64,000 bases of DNA from Neisseriaceae bacterium (GTDB lineage: Bacteria > Pseudomonadota > Gammaproteobacteria > Burkholderiales > UBA11063), in contig RXJX01000015.1 of assembly GCA_003963245.1 (NCBI GenBank), forward strand, positions 1 to 64,000. The letters run 5' to 3'. A program made the translations under genes and the position numbers. This document shows positions 7,355 through 16,573 of this stretch, one piece after another. The notes beneath the pieces are model-generated. The model was not told where the DNA came from, did no database searches, and was given only the letters and a program-made list of their open reading frames with translations. Positions within the stretch are counted from its first letter, which is position 1, and every line of letters starts with the position of its first letter.

Positions 7355-8086
7355 ATGCACCAATTAAACGATGATCAAGAATTTGCAAAAGTTTTCTTAG
7401 ATACTTGTTACCGTAATTTTTTCGATATTAATTTTGCAGTCACAAATTTAGAAAATGAAATAATTATGGTTAGCCCAGCGTTTTCAGATTTTTCTGGATT
7501 GACAATAAATAATAACTTGTTGAACTTAAAAAACTCTAAAATAAAAGAAAAAATTATTACTGAAATAAAAAATCTAAGAAACAACAATTCGGCAACTAAA
7601 AGTAGATTAATTTTACGAAATGATAAAAATACATTCAACGAAATTAACCTTTCTGTAATCATTAATCCTTATACAAATAATCAATTATTTGTCACAATCT
7701 CGATAAATCCGTATATTCAAAATGATCTGTTATTGGAGATAAGACGGATAAATGGATTCAAATTTTCACAAAAAATACCTAATCAACAAAACTTAGATAA
7801 ATTATCAGATTATCAGCAGGCAATTTGTTATTTACTTGTTCAGGGAATAACCAATCAAGGTATAGCCGAAATTATAACTCACATGGGAATAAATATTAAA
7901 TCCTCTAATAATGCAAGATTTAATTCTGTTGAAACAAGTAGAACAGCAATAAATAAACAGGTTGATGATATCAGAGATATACTTGGTAGCCCAAGTAAAC
8001 AGGCATTGATTACGTATTTACTTGATAATGAATATCAAAAACGCTTTCCAAAATTAATATTTGGTGATGAAATTGTACTAAGTTAA
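7355..8086 (+). CDS. PAS-domain transcription regulator with LuxR-like HTH
   Basis: Probable regulator of the element. The N-terminal part (about residues 20-130) reads like a PAS fold (FAVTNLENEIIMVSPAFSDFSGL), a common sensor or dimer module. Near residues 150-175, LSDYQQAICYLLVQGITNQG followed by IAEII resembles the LuxR/GerE helix-turn-helix opening (LTxREkEVLxLLaxGxTNkEIA), though with an unusual insert afterwards. At 243 residues it fits PAS-LuxR regulators. It sits between repA and the pilus operon, just before the first copy of the shared GGGGCAC element, making it the best candidate to bind that element. The ligand is unknown. Confidence 0.55.
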   Translation: MHQLNDDQEFAKVFLDTCYRNFFDINFAVTNLENEIIMVSPAFSDFSGLTINNNLLNLKNSKIKEKIITEIKNLRNNNSATKSRLILRNDKNTFNEINLSVIINPYTNNQLFVTISINPYIQNDLLLEIRRINGFKFSQKIPNQQNLDKLSDYQQAICYLLVQGITNQGIAEIITHMGINIKSSNNARFNSVETSRTAINKQVDDIRDILGSPSKQALITYLLDNEYQKRFPKLIFGDEIVLS

Positions 8087-8128
8087 AGTTTGGTTAAATT
8101 TGTCAAGTAATTTTACGTAGAAAAATAA

Positions 8129-8182
8129 AGGGGCACAAATGTATACTTTTAATAATTTTTTCATTGCACTAAACTAATGTCA
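8129..8182 (+). promoter_or_regulatory. shared regulatory element, copy 1 (pilus operon)
   Basis: This 54-base stretch matches 32913-32966 with one mismatch, and its first 24 bases also match 47288-47311. The core GGGGCACAAATGTATACTTT contains AAAnGTATACnTTT, a near-perfect dyad, and TATACT could serve as a -10 box. It ends 2 bases before the first gene of the pilus operon. Confidence 0.7.
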
Positions 8183-8184
8183 TT

Positions 8185-8514
8185 ATGAAAAATATCTTAA
8201 CTATGATACTAGTGTTGATTGCCTTAACTAGCAGAGCAAGCTCTGCCGCTATTGGTGAAGCGCTAGTTTTCGATACAATTTATGATGAACACGTGTCAAT
8301 CGTAGATCCTCGTTTTGCTGGATTTGTTTACTCTGCAAAATCACATAAAAATAGTATTGCCATGATTAAATACAATGGCGAAGATGGATATTTTTTAACA
8401 AAAAATCTAATAAGAGAATTTGACAAATATAATATTTCATACACAGTTATGGAACTAAAATCACAGCAAAAAAATAAAGTGTTTATTGAACTAAGACAGG
8501 ATGATAATGAATAA
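8185..8514 (+). CDS. exported protein of unknown function, first gene of pilus operon
   Basis: Not recognised. It has an N-terminal signal peptide (hydrophobic residues 4-16, cleavage likely after SRASSA) and a small mature domain of about 88 residues with no cysteine, so it is probably periplasmic. It is the first gene after the shared regulatory element and overlaps the next gene by 8 bases, so it should be made with the pilus proteins. It may be a small assembly or pilot factor, but no motif shows this. Confidence 0.65.
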   Translation: MKNILTMILVLIALTSRASSAAIGEALVFDTIYDEHVSIVDPRFAGFVYSAKSHKNSIAMIKYNGEDGYFLTKNLIREFDKYNISYTVMELKSQQKNKVFIELRQDDNE

Positions 8515-9121
8515 AATACTTACGCTATTAAATGAACCTGAAAATAAGCGTTATATTGCTTTTTCTCTAAAGCATGAGAATGAACCTAATATCGCTATTA
8601 CATTATCTCAAGATAAACGACATGTTACTGAACAAATATTGAATGCCGTATATTTGTATCAAATACCTCGTTTTGGTGATATGGTTCAAGATTTCGTGAA
8701 AATTAAAAACATCTATACCAAACATTGTAATTCAGGATTAGATGATTTATTACTACTATACATAAAATCAGTGCCTTATCTTTATATTGAAGATGATCCC
8801 AAAGTACCTCATTCAATTAATGTTAGCTTTGCTGTGGGAATGTCATTTAGTTCTCCTTCAGAGAAACAGGCTTATGCTGATAGATGGTTTAAGGCAAAAA
8901 CAGGAATGGTTAAGTTTAATGGAAGAGAATTAAAATTTACTAACAGATTCCTTAAGGCTATGATGGATGAAGCTTTGCGTCAATTTAGAGATTTAGATCA
9001 TAATCAGCAGGATAAATTGATTTGGGAGCATATCATGCCGGTGGTAGAGCAATATGATGCATTTGCAATGGTTGATGTAGAAGAAAAATTTAAAGAATAT
9101 TTATCTAATATTGGACAATAA
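8507..9121 (+). CDS. unknown cytoplasmic protein in pilus operon
   Basis: Not recognised. A protein of about 204 residues without signal peptide or membrane helix, with a mixed alpha/beta first half and a helical, charged C-terminal half (RQFRDLDHNQQDKLIWEHIM). I take ATG 8507 rather than 8501, because AGGA at 8498-8501 has correct spacing only for the second ATG. Its 5' end overlaps the upstream gene. Position suggests a cytoplasmic factor for pilus production, perhaps working with the coiled-coil protein that follows. Confidence 0.65.
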   Translation: MNKILTLLNEPENKRYIAFSLKHENEPNIAITLSQDKRHVTEQILNAVYLYQIPRFGDMVQDFVKIKNIYTKHCNSGLDDLLLLYIKSVPYLYIEDDPKVPHSINVSFAVGMSFSSPSEKQAYADRWFKAKTGMVKFNGRELKFTNRFLKAMMDEALRQFRDLDHNQQDKLIWEHIMPVVEQYDAFAMVDVEEKFKEYLSNIGQ

Positions 9122-9122
9122 A

Positions 9123-9752
9123 ATGTCACGGTTAAAATTCTGGAAGAGGAATGGCGGTAGTTTAGATCCAGATACTGATCATCAATATAATTCAGGAAAG
9201 AAAAAAAATATGTTTGGTAGAGATTCAGAACCTAAATTTTCAATAAATGTTGGAAAAAAACCCAACGTTTCTGTACCCGAAGTTGCATCTGATCAATTCA
9301 ATACAGACGAAACGAAACCACCAGATAACATGAATCAAAAAGGACAAGATTTAATGCAGTCGGACCAAAATATCCAAGACGAAACATCTCTACAGATTAT
9401 AAATGAAGAACAACTTAAAAATATTGTAGCAGAAGTTCTCCAAGATGAAAATTTGCTAATAATCGAAAAAATATTGCTTCAAGGAAACGTCATGCAGACA
9501 TTTATTAATGCAATATTAAGTTTATTGGAAGATAAATACGAGTTAGTTCCAACTAAAATTTATCGAGAGAATGCGGCCGAGGCTAAAAATCAGTTAGATC
9601 AACTTAACGAACAAGTGCAAGTTGCACGTCAACAACATGATGATATTAAGGAACAGACCAATGAGTACATCGAAAATCTTAGCCAGATTGCAGCTGAACA
9701 ATTGCAGTTGCTTGTTAAAAACATTCTTTTAAAGGGTAATAAAAATGCCTAA
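9123..9752 (+). CDS. unknown coiled-coil protein in pilus operon
   Basis: Not recognised. About 209 residues: a basic N-terminus (SRLKFWKRNGG), a long low-complexity linker rich in D, N and Q, then a helical C-terminal part with heptad character (QLDQLNEQVQVARQQHDDIK). No signal peptide. ATG 9123 is preferred to an upstream TTG inside the preceding gene. The 3' end overlaps the PilL-like gene by 8 bases. The layout would suit a cytoplasmic scaffold or a partner of the pilus ATPase, but that is only inference. Confidence 0.6.
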   Translation: MSRLKFWKRNGGSLDPDTDHQYNSGKKKNMFGRDSEPKFSINVGKKPNVSVPEVASDQFNTDETKPPDNMNQKGQDLMQSDQNIQDETSLQIINEEQLKNIVAEVLQDENLLIIEKILLQGNVMQTFINAILSLLEDKYELVPTKIYRENAAEAKNQLDQLNEQVQVARQQHDDIKEQTNEYIENLSQIAAEQLQLLVKNILLKGNKNA

Positions 9753-10479
9753 CAAAATGAAGCTATGTTCAATTTATTTATTGTCTTGTTTAGCATTGTT
9801 ATCAACAGCGGCTATTGCTCAAGATACAATTATTCCGGATCAGTACGCCTTAAGTAGTTCTGATTCACCACTTGATAATCCATACATAGTCAGTAAAACA
9901 TTCACTTCTATGGCACAAGTAGTAACATTGCTTAATGGCAATGGAATTACCTCGGTACAAAAAAATAAACAACAAAACGAGCCAACCAATCAACCGATAA
10001 GGACAAATTTAACTTATCGAGATTTTATTAACAAAGCGGCGCAATCGTTTAACTATTCATGGAATCTTCAGGGAAATACTGTTGTTTTTATAGCTTCCAA
10101 CCCAATTGTACCAAAACCCTCACCAGTTCCGGAATCGTCAATTAAACCAATTATTGCGTCTTCAACCGTTGTGTCAAAACCTAATCCCGTTATAGTTTCT
10201 AAAGCATTGCCCGTTGACCAACAAATAAGAATCTGGAGCATAAACAAAAATGATTTAGAGCTAAGAGCAGCATTGTCAAAATGGTGTAAAACCGCCGGGT
10301 GGCAACTTGATTGGCAGGTTCAAGGGAAATTTCCAATAGATTTTGACTGGCAGGTACAAGGCACATTTAAAGATGCTGTCAATCAAGTTTTAAAAGCTAG
10401 TCAACAATCAGATATACCATTAACAGCTTATATGTTTACTTCAAATAAGGTTTTAAGAATTACTTCTTCCGGAAAATAA
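9745..10479 (+). CDS. pilL: PilL/TcpQ-like periplasmic pilus protein
   Basis: Probably helps place or stabilise the pilus secretin. A signal peptide (CSIYLLSCLALLSTAAIA) is followed by an N-terminal domain with repeated hydrophobic strands, a proline/valine-rich linker (about residues 125-160), and a C-terminal TcpQ-like domain. In that domain LRAALSKWCKTAGWQLDWQV, PIDFDWQVQGTFKDAVNQVL and a final KVLRI strand match the TcpQ/PilL pattern. AAAGGG lies 8 bases before the ATG. It overlaps the previous gene and stands two genes before the secretin, as expected in type IVb pilus operons. Confidence 0.75.
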   Translation: MPNKMKLCSIYLLSCLALLSTAAIAQDTIIPDQYALSSSDSPLDNPYIVSKTFTSMAQVVTLLNGNGITSVQKNKQQNEPTNQPIRTNLTYRDFINKAAQSFNYSWNLQGNTVVFIASNPIVPKPSPVPESSIKPIIASSTVVSKPNPVIVSKALPVDQQIRIWSINKNDLELRAALSKWCKTAGWQLDWQVQGKFPIDFDWQVQGTFKDAVNQVLKASQQSDIPLTAYMFTSNKVLRITSSGK

Positions 10480-10481
10480 CC

Positions 10482-11456
10482 ATGAAAAAATTTCTTATGT
10501 CAACTATGATAATTTTACCAATACTAATCAATGGTTGTAGTGCTGGTGGTGATAGTAGTAGTAACAGTAATTACTATTCTAGTGGTTATGACTACTACTA
10601 TCAATTGCAAGCTGAATCAAGTAGTACTCCGGTGCTAAACGCATTATCAGCCAACGGTACTACGTTATTCTCTGCAAATTTAACGCCTGGTTCAAGTAAT
10701 TCATACACTTTCAAAACAACATATAACAATAAACCAGTTGCAGGTAATGTTGTTCTTTCTAATGGAATATTGTCAATTGCGGCATCTAACTGGGGTATAG
10801 ACCTAGCAAGTAATTCTACAACTCAAGTTTCCAATGGAACATTTTCAACTATTTGTGACATGGGTAATATGAGTCCTTGTACCATAATCATTAGTGGTAA
10901 TAATATAACAGTTACCGAATACGCTTCCAATGGAAGACATACACAACTTTGTAATAATAGTTTATTATCCACAACAAATGCAATTCCAAATAACTATAGT
11001 TTTAAATGTGGCATTAATGGCAGTAGCACTCCTCAATATGACTGGTATTTAATACCATTTATTCGAAATGGCGTTGCTGGTCTTTTACTTGGGGAGTTTA
11101 ATTATGGCTCACAAGTAAATAATGACCAAACAAACGATATAGCAATGCAACAAACTACAACCGTTGGCGAGTTTATGCCAAATGGTAGCTACTATTACGC
11201 TTCTGCATATTCCGGCACCCCTTCAATGACGGTGGCTACGATTACGTACACTGGCTCAAATGCATTAATTAATAACCCAACAGTTGGCTCATGCAATGGT
11301 CAGCCGTGTTCATTAATAATGGATCAATATTATCAGCAAATTGCTTATGGTTATGCTTATTTTACACCAACACAACCAGTGTTAAATGTAAATGTGGTAG
11401 GAAACTCTAATATGGGACTAATGATGGATAGTGTCTCAGGTTTTTATGTACAGTAA
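10482..11456 (+). CDS. serine-rich lipoprotein of unknown function
   Basis: Not recognised by function. Lipobox ILINGC gives the acylated Cys19, followed by a low-complexity Ser/Asn/Tyr region (GGDSSSNSNYYSSGYDYYYQ) and a body of about 270 residues rich in N, S, T and G, with strand-like repeats and several cysteines that could form disulfides. It starts 2 bases after the PilL-like gene and ends 9 bases before the secretin gene, so it belongs to the pilus operon. It may be surface-exposed, perhaps a secretin partner or exclusion factor. Confidence 0.65.
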   Translation: MKKFLMSTMIILPILINGCSAGGDSSSNSNYYSSGYDYYYQLQAESSSTPVLNALSANGTTLFSANLTPGSSNSYTFKTTYNNKPVAGNVVLSNGILSIAASNWGIDLASNSTTQVSNGTFSTICDMGNMSPCTIIISGNNITVTEYASNGRHTQLCNNSLLSTTNAIPNNYSFKCGINGSSTPQYDWYLIPFIRNGVAGLLLGEFNYGSQVNNDQTNDIAMQQTTTVGEFMPNGSYYYASAYSGTPSMTVATITYTGSNALINNPTVGSCNGQPCSLIMDQYYQQIAYGYAYFTPTQPVLNVNVVGNSNMGLMMDSVSGFYVQ

Positions 11457-11465
11457 GGAAATAAA

Positions 11466-13061
11466 ATGCAAATCAAAAAGATAGTAATATGCCTTGGGGT
11501 TTTTAGTCTTGCTGCATGTTCAACCTGGAATGCAAATAAAAATATCAATCAAGTATCAGCAGATGTTCAAAAAGAACAGCAAAATATGGATAATGTTAAA
11601 TCCATTGCGGCTAATAACTATATTACTGAAATAAATACCGGCATGTTTACGGCGCACGCCAGTAAATTAAAAGATACTGAACCATTGCCGGCAGTTTTTT
11701 ATGACACATTTCAAATCGATAAAACATTTACCAGTCTTCGCGATGCAGCCGATGCATTAACTCAATTAACCGGAATACCATCAGATGTTGACTCTTCAAC
11801 ATTACAGTCAACGAATAATGAAGATCGCTTTAAACGGGTAACCCAGCAGAATGGTAATTTGATAAATCTGCTTAACGCAATCGCGACTAAATACGATGTT
11901 GCTTGGTCTTATCATGAAGGGACTATTGAATTTAACCAATTTGATACCCGCACTTGGATAATTAACGGTATCCCCGGTGATTATCAAATGCAAAATAATG
12001 TAACCAACCTAGTTGGGTTACAGGCACAAAATCAAGCTAATACTAATGGGTTAACTACTTCTCAAGGACCAACAACCGCCGGTGGTACACCAAGTGGTGG
12101 CTCATCTGGAAATAGTGGCAGTGCCAGCCAAAATAATAATTCTCAATCTCAATCAACTTTAACATTTAACACTAATGCTAGCATTTGGGATAGTATTCAA
12201 AACTCGGTCAAAGCAATGTTGACAGAGAAGGGCAAATTAAATGTAGCTCCAGCTGATTCAACACTAACAGTTACGGATCGTCCTCATGTTATCCGTCAGG
12301 TGGACAGATATGTTTATAATGAGAATATTATTCTTGGTCGTCAAGTAAAACTTCAAGTAAATGTATACTCAATTCAGGTTAATAATTCCGACAACTATGG
12401 TTGGAACTGGCAGGCAGTAGTTAATAATTCTCCGGTAAAAATTAATTTTACGGGAACTGCGGGCTTTACTCCAGCAACTGGTTCTTCTGCATTTACAATC
12501 GCAGCCACCAGCGGTAATATGACTGGTTCACAGGCTGTTGTTAGTGCGTTATCTAAACAATATAAAACTTCAGTGGTCACTACTGCATCAGTTATAACTA
12601 GAAATAATCAACCAGCGCCAGTTCAGGCCGCTAGACAAACTTCATATCTTGCTAGTTCCCAAACCACTCAGGTAGCTCAGGCAGGTGCTCAGACAACTTT
12701 AACTCCTGGCGTAGTTACTACGGGATTTCAAATGAATGTACTTCCTGAAATATTGCCAAATGGCGAAATTAATTTACAACTGACGATTAATATTTCAGAG
12801 TTAATTGGCATGAATACTGTAACTAGTAACCAGTCTTCTTTACAGTTGCCAGATGTTGAAACGAAATCATTCATGCAGAAAACCACCATGAGAACTGGTG
12901 ATACCTTAGTTTTGAGTGGTTTTGAGCGTAATAGTAATACGATTACTGAACAAGGAGTCGGCTCAGTAAGTAACTGGTTATTCGGTGGTGGTGAGGATGC
13001 AAGTAAGAACAGAAATGTAATATTGGTGTTTGTTACTCCAGAAATTATAGGAAGTAAATAA
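11466..13061 (+). CDS. pilN: type IVb pilus secretin, PilN/BfpB family
   Basis: Forms the outer-membrane channel through which the pilus passes. It is a lipoprotein (lipobox SLAAC, Cys18), as in the PilN/BfpB group. N0/N1-like domains follow (FTSLRDAADALTQLTGIPSD and NGNLINLLNAIATKYDVAWS), then a Ser/Gly/Asn linker near residues 195-235. The C-terminal secretin domain (about residues 285-531) shows MNVLPEILPNGEINLQLTIN, LPDVETKSFMQKTTMRTGDT and the closing strand VILVFVTPEIIGSK. The 531-residue length is typical. The ribosome binding site is AAGGAA, and the next gene overlaps its stop by one base (TAATG). Confidence 0.9.
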   Translation: MQIKKIVICLGVFSLAACSTWNANKNINQVSADVQKEQQNMDNVKSIAANNYITEINTGMFTAHASKLKDTEPLPAVFYDTFQIDKTFTSLRDAADALTQLTGIPSDVDSSTLQSTNNEDRFKRVTQQNGNLINLLNAIATKYDVAWSYHEGTIEFNQFDTRTWIINGIPGDYQMQNNVTNLVGLQAQNQANTNGLTTSQGPTTAGGTPSGGSSGNSGSASQNNNSQSQSTLTFNTNASIWDSIQNSVKAMLTEKGKLNVAPADSTLTVTDRPHVIRQVDRYVYNENIILGRQVKLQVNVYSIQVNNSDNYGWNWQAVVNNSPVKINFTGTAGFTPATGSSAFTIAATSGNMTGSQAVVSALSKQYKTSVVTTASVITRNNQPAPVQAARQTSYLASSQTTQVAQAGAQTTLTPGVVTTGFQMNVLPEILPNGEINLQLTINISELIGMNTVTSNQSSLQLPDVETKSFMQKTTMRTGDTLVLSGFERNSNTITEQGVGSVSNWLFGGGEDASKNRNVILVFVTPEIIGSK

Positions 13062-14338
13062 TGTCTGACCAAACATTTGAATATAATGGCTATGTTTTGG
13101 TGGGAGACTTATACTGGCCAACCCCACCAAACAATAAGGCTATTAATCTCCAAAAATACAAAAAAGATATTGGAGTTAATTTATATGCTAGAGTAAAAGG
13201 TGATAATGTCGTTAATTATTGTGTGGCTAAGAAAGAAGCATATAAAAAAAATATAAAAAAAATAGTATCTTTAGGGGCATTTTTGTTAAATTTTTACGAA
13301 GATGAACCAATGGATATCATTATCGTTGTAAAGTTGGCTGATGATCTTTCTGGATTGGTAGCATTAAAAAACGGGAACGTTATTCCACGTGGTGGTGACA
13401 TGATTGGGGATATCGAAACAATTCGTGGACGAATTATTCACTTAATAGATAAATATGCAATTGGTAATATTTATACTGCAGGGTGCGGTCAATATTACTA
13501 TGATGATAAAGAGATCTATACTCGCCTTAGGAACATTAATCCTCATGTTGAACCGGGTACAGAAGAAACAGACTCCAACGGAAAACCTTTTAAAACCATT
13601 TGGGACTATGGGGTTAAAATTCCTTTAAAAAAATCAATACTCCGTCCGATTCCAACAATAGATATAACCAGCCGTAAATTCTTGATTATTGCCGGCGCAA
13701 TATTTGGACTATTGGCAATAGTATTAGGAGTTGCGATTACTTTAAATGTGCAGGAAGACGATGTTGTAGCCGCTGTTCAACCACCTCCGGAAGTACCAAC
13801 TGCGATGGCGGCTAATAATTTTATAACAATGTGTTTTTCTGGAGCTGATAAATATTTTGGGTTCCCAGGCGGCTGGGTTTTGACAGATTTTTCCTGCAAC
13901 TTAAAATCCCGGGACTCAAGCTTTAGTACAAGCTATCAATCTCAACAAGATTTATCTGCCGCTTTTCCGGGCAAAAGTATTGTTTTTAGTGATATAAATG
14001 ATAAGCATTTTGCAACATTAAAAGAGCCACTAAAGCCGAATTTTAATAAGGTAGCTGCAGTAACACCACTTCGAACACGAGTTGAATTACTGCAATCGCT
14101 AAAAAGCGTTCCAGGTGTTACGGCACAGGTAACCATGCCGATAAATTTTACGTCATATGAGAGCTTTGTGCCAACATCAAGCAATAAAATTAAATTCTCT
14201 ATTACAAGTCAATTCAGCCCATTGTGGTTTAATAAAAATCAGTATTTTGATGGTGTTTTACTTAGTGACGTAACTACTAAATATGACACAAACACTGGTT
14301 TATATAGTTGGCAAATTAACGGTGAAATTACCAAATAA
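13061..14338 (+). CDS. pilO: type IVb pilus assembly protein PilO
   Basis: Inner-membrane platform component. The N-terminal cytoplasmic part (about residues 1-205) begins YNGYVLVGDLYWP and includes IYTAGCGQYYYDD. It has a single transmembrane helix at about residues 207-228 (IIAGAIFGLLAIVLGVAITL) and a periplasmic C-terminal domain of about 190 residues, with two cysteines in CFSG and FSCNL that may pair. This bitopic layout and length (425 residues) match PilO of R64-type pili. It is unrelated to the smaller PilO of type IVa pili. The start overlaps the secretin stop. Confidence 0.75.
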   Translation: MSDQTFEYNGYVLVGDLYWPTPPNNKAINLQKYKKDIGVNLYARVKGDNVVNYCVAKKEAYKKNIKKIVSLGAFLLNFYEDEPMDIIIVVKLADDLSGLVALKNGNVIPRGGDMIGDIETIRGRIIHLIDKYAIGNIYTAGCGQYYYDDKEIYTRLRNINPHVEPGTEETDSNGKPFKTIWDYGVKIPLKKSILRPIPTIDITSRKFLIIAGAIFGLLAIVLGVAITLNVQEDDVVAAVQPPPEVPTAMAANNFITMCFSGADKYFGFPGGWVLTDFSCNLKSRDSSFSTSYQSQQDLSAAFPGKSIVFSDINDKHFATLKEPLKPNFNKVAAVTPLRTRVELLQSLKSVPGVTAQVTMPINFTSYESFVPTSSNKIKFSITSQFSPLWFNKNQYFDGVLLSDVTTKYDTNTGLYSWQINGEITK

Positions 14339-14348
14339 AGGGACTATT

Positions 14349-14975
14349 ATGAACAAAATTATGATCTCCTTAATATGCTCATTGAGTGTATATGCACAGG
14401 CTAATAGTGTAAATGAAGTTTTAGATACTGCACAGAATGAAAGTGTAGCAATCATAGATAATAAAACTCAAATAGTTCCACCAGCAACCACGGCTGTTAC
14501 TGGTGCCAATGAGTATAAAAATCTATCACAAAACGATAATACTGCGGCACAATTAGCAAAATTAAATCAAGACTACCAAATTGCCCAAGCCCAACAAAAA
14601 ATCAATCAGCTAAATAATCCCAGTGGGAAATCGGATGGGTTAAGAGCCGCTGGAAAAACCGTCGTTACTGGTGTGATGATCAATGAAGCCGGTAATCGAT
14701 TAGCAACGTTAAAATTCCCTGATGGCGGAACATTAGATGTAGAACTTGGTTCGGTAGTAAAAAACATGCGCGTGACAACCATAACTATGAATGGCGTTAC
14801 GATGGTACCATCGGCTGGCTGTAAAGGTAAAAAATGTAAGACTGTTTTTTATGAACGGGTTTACGATGCGCCACAATATTCAGGAATTAATACGCAGGTT
14901 GCTAAAGGAATAAATACACCGACTATGCCTTTTGCGGGCGGTAATACAATGGTACCACCAATTATAGGAAATTAA
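14349..14975 (+). CDS. pilP: type IV pilus biogenesis protein PilP
   Basis: Periplasmic link between the inner platform and the secretin. ATG 14349 is chosen because it follows the PilO stop and opens a signal peptide (MISLICSLSVYAQA). An in-frame upstream start would lie inside pilO. A helical Gln-rich segment (AKLNQDYQIAQAQQKINQL) precedes a small beta domain with the R64-type PilP pattern VTGVMINEAGNRLATLKFPD and VVKNMRVTTITMNGV, then a C-terminal pair of cysteines in GCKGKKCKT. About 208 residues. Two bases separate it from pilQ. Confidence 0.8.
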   Translation: MNKIMISLICSLSVYAQANSVNEVLDTAQNESVAIIDNKTQIVPPATTAVTGANEYKNLSQNDNTAAQLAKLNQDYQIAQAQQKINQLNNPSGKSDGLRAAGKTVVTGVMINEAGNRLATLKFPDGGTLDVELGSVVKNMRVTTITMNGVTMVPSAGCKGKKCKTVFYERVYDAPQYSGINTQVAKGINTPTMPFAGGNTMVPPIIGN

Positions 14976-14977
14976 AT

Positions 14978-16573
14978 ATGGCACTTGATGATAAATATCT
15001 TGTCCCAAATAGTTGTTTGACAGCGGCTGGCGGTGCTTTGGAGTTTGACCGCGCTTTGCAGGTTGTAATGCAAGATATGCTGGCGGTGGTAGTGGATGCG
15101 GAGTGTAAAGTTGATATTTACATATCTGAGAATCACGAATCTAATATTCAAGTACAAAACCATCTGGAAAAATTCCGCATGATGGATATACTGATTGATG
15201 ATGTTAATCAAATCAAATTGTGCGACATGAAAACGATTAAAACATTCTACAATCAAAGTGCCAGTGTTTATTCAGATGAAGAGTCATCACATGTGCAGCG
15301 TAACATAGTAACGCTTATTCAAACCGCAGCATCTAGAAAAGTTTCAGACATCCACATTAATATTAATGCAGCTAACACGGTAATACAGTTTCGCAAATTT
15401 AAGCGCCTCCACCACTACAAAGAGGATTTACGAAATAATGGATATGACTTATTACAAACCATGTATAACTTTATGACAGATGTTGCTGATCCAATGTTTA
15501 AGTCAACAGAGCCACAAGATGCGGTTATTAATAATCCGGCATTTTTAACGAAATCATTGAATGGTGTCCGAGTTAATATTGTTCCGACAACCGAGGGGTG
15601 GAAAGCGTGCTTGCGGTTACTGTATCAAACTACTCGGGGAGATGTTAATAGTCTGGAGCAATTGGGATACAATCAGCGATTATTAAATGACATCCGTAAA
15701 GTAACAGCAAAATCCAGTGGGATTTTAGTTATTTCCGGACCAACAAACTCTGGTAAATCCACCACCTTAAAAGTATTGCTTGAGGAAGTTGCTAAGAAAA
15801 ATGGCTGCCAAGAAGATGGTACCGGCTGTGAAATAAATATAATGACTGTAGAGGATCCTAGTGAGTACAAAATATTGGGAGCGGTACAGCTGGCTGTAAC
15901 GGGTGGAGAAACTGATGAAGAACGTAATTTACAGTACCATAGTTATCTAAAGTCACTCTTGCGGCAAGATCCTGATGTTCTAATGATTGGAGAAATTCGG
16001 GATATTATCTCGGCTAAAGCTGCAATCAAAAATGCTATGTCTGGGCACCTGTGTTTTACAACCATTCACACCAATGATGCATTTACCATAATAGATAGGT
16101 TAATTGAGATTGGCGTTGATCCAGCGAATGTTTTAAATAGTGGAATAGTTTCTGGATTATTGGCACAACGACTGGTGCCATTACTATGTACACATTGCTC
16201 AATAACTTTGGAATCAGCAATTTCCGAATATAACCCCGCCAGATTGGAGCGCTTACGGGATATCTTTGATAATGATTTAAGCGGAATAAGAATAAGAAAT
16301 CCTGGGGGATGCTTGCATTGTGAAGGTTTAGGTATTTCTGGCGTAACTGTAGTAGCAGAAATGATTCCAACAGATAAGAAATTTATGAAACTGCGCCAGC
16401 AGGGTAAAATGGATGAGGCTTATTTATATTGGCGCAAGGAATTGCATGGTCAAACATTAATGGAACATGGTCTAGAAAAAATTAAAGCGGGGTCTTGTGA
16501 CCCTAAAGATGTTGAGGCAGAATTAGAAGAGCTGTTTATTGAGAATCTGCAACAATTAGAGGCAATCGCATGA
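14978..16573 (+). CDS. pilQ: pilus assembly ATPase PilQ (PulE/VirB11 superfamily)
   Basis: Hexameric cytoplasmic ATPase powering pilus polymerisation. Walker A is GPTNSGKST at about residues 254-262. The Asp box is around TVEDPSEY, Walker B is PDVLMIGEIRD, and the His box is TTIHTNDA. Near the C-terminus CTHCSI and GGCLHC form a four-cysteine zinc site, as in PilB/PulE-type ATPases. All catalytic motifs are intact, unlike the TrbE protein of the transfer operon. The 531-residue length is normal for PilQ of thin pili. It overlaps pilR by 4 bases (ATGA). Confidence 0.92.
   Translation: MALDDKYLVPNSCLTAAGGALEFDRALQVVMQDMLAVVVDAECKVDIYISENHESNIQVQNHLEKFRMMDILIDDVNQIKLCDMKTIKTFYNQSASVYSDEESSHVQRNIVTLIQTAASRKVSDIHININAANTVIQFRKFKRLHHYKEDLRNNGYDLLQTMYNFMTDVADPMFKSTEPQDAVINNPAFLTKSLNGVRVNIVPTTEGWKACLRLLYQTTRGDVNSLEQLGYNQRLLNDIRKVTAKSSGILVISGPTNSGKSTTLKVLLEEVAKKNGCQEDGTGCEINIMTVEDPSEYKILGAVQLAVTGGETDEERNLQYHSYLKSLLRQDPDVLMIGEIRDIISAKAAIKNAMSGHLCFTTIHTNDAFTIIDRLIEIGVDPANVLNSGIVSGLLAQRLVPLLCTHCSITLESAISEYNPARLERLRDIFDNDLSGIRIRNPGGCLHCEGLGISGVTVVAEMIPTDKKFMKLRQQGKMDEAYLYWRKELHGQTLMEHGLEKIKAGSCDPKDVEAELEELFIENLQQLEAIA

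Noticed and set aside
8130..8147. sigma-54 promoter (GGGGCAC as the -24 box)
   Set aside because: The required GC at -12 is missing in all three copies of the shared element.
9111..9122. TTG start for the coiled-coil protein
   Set aside because: It lies inside the previous gene without a ribosome site; ATG 9123 is the better start.
12728..13072. 114-residue minus-strand frame inside the secretin gene
   Set aside because: It covers the best conserved part of the secretin in another frame and has no signals of its own.
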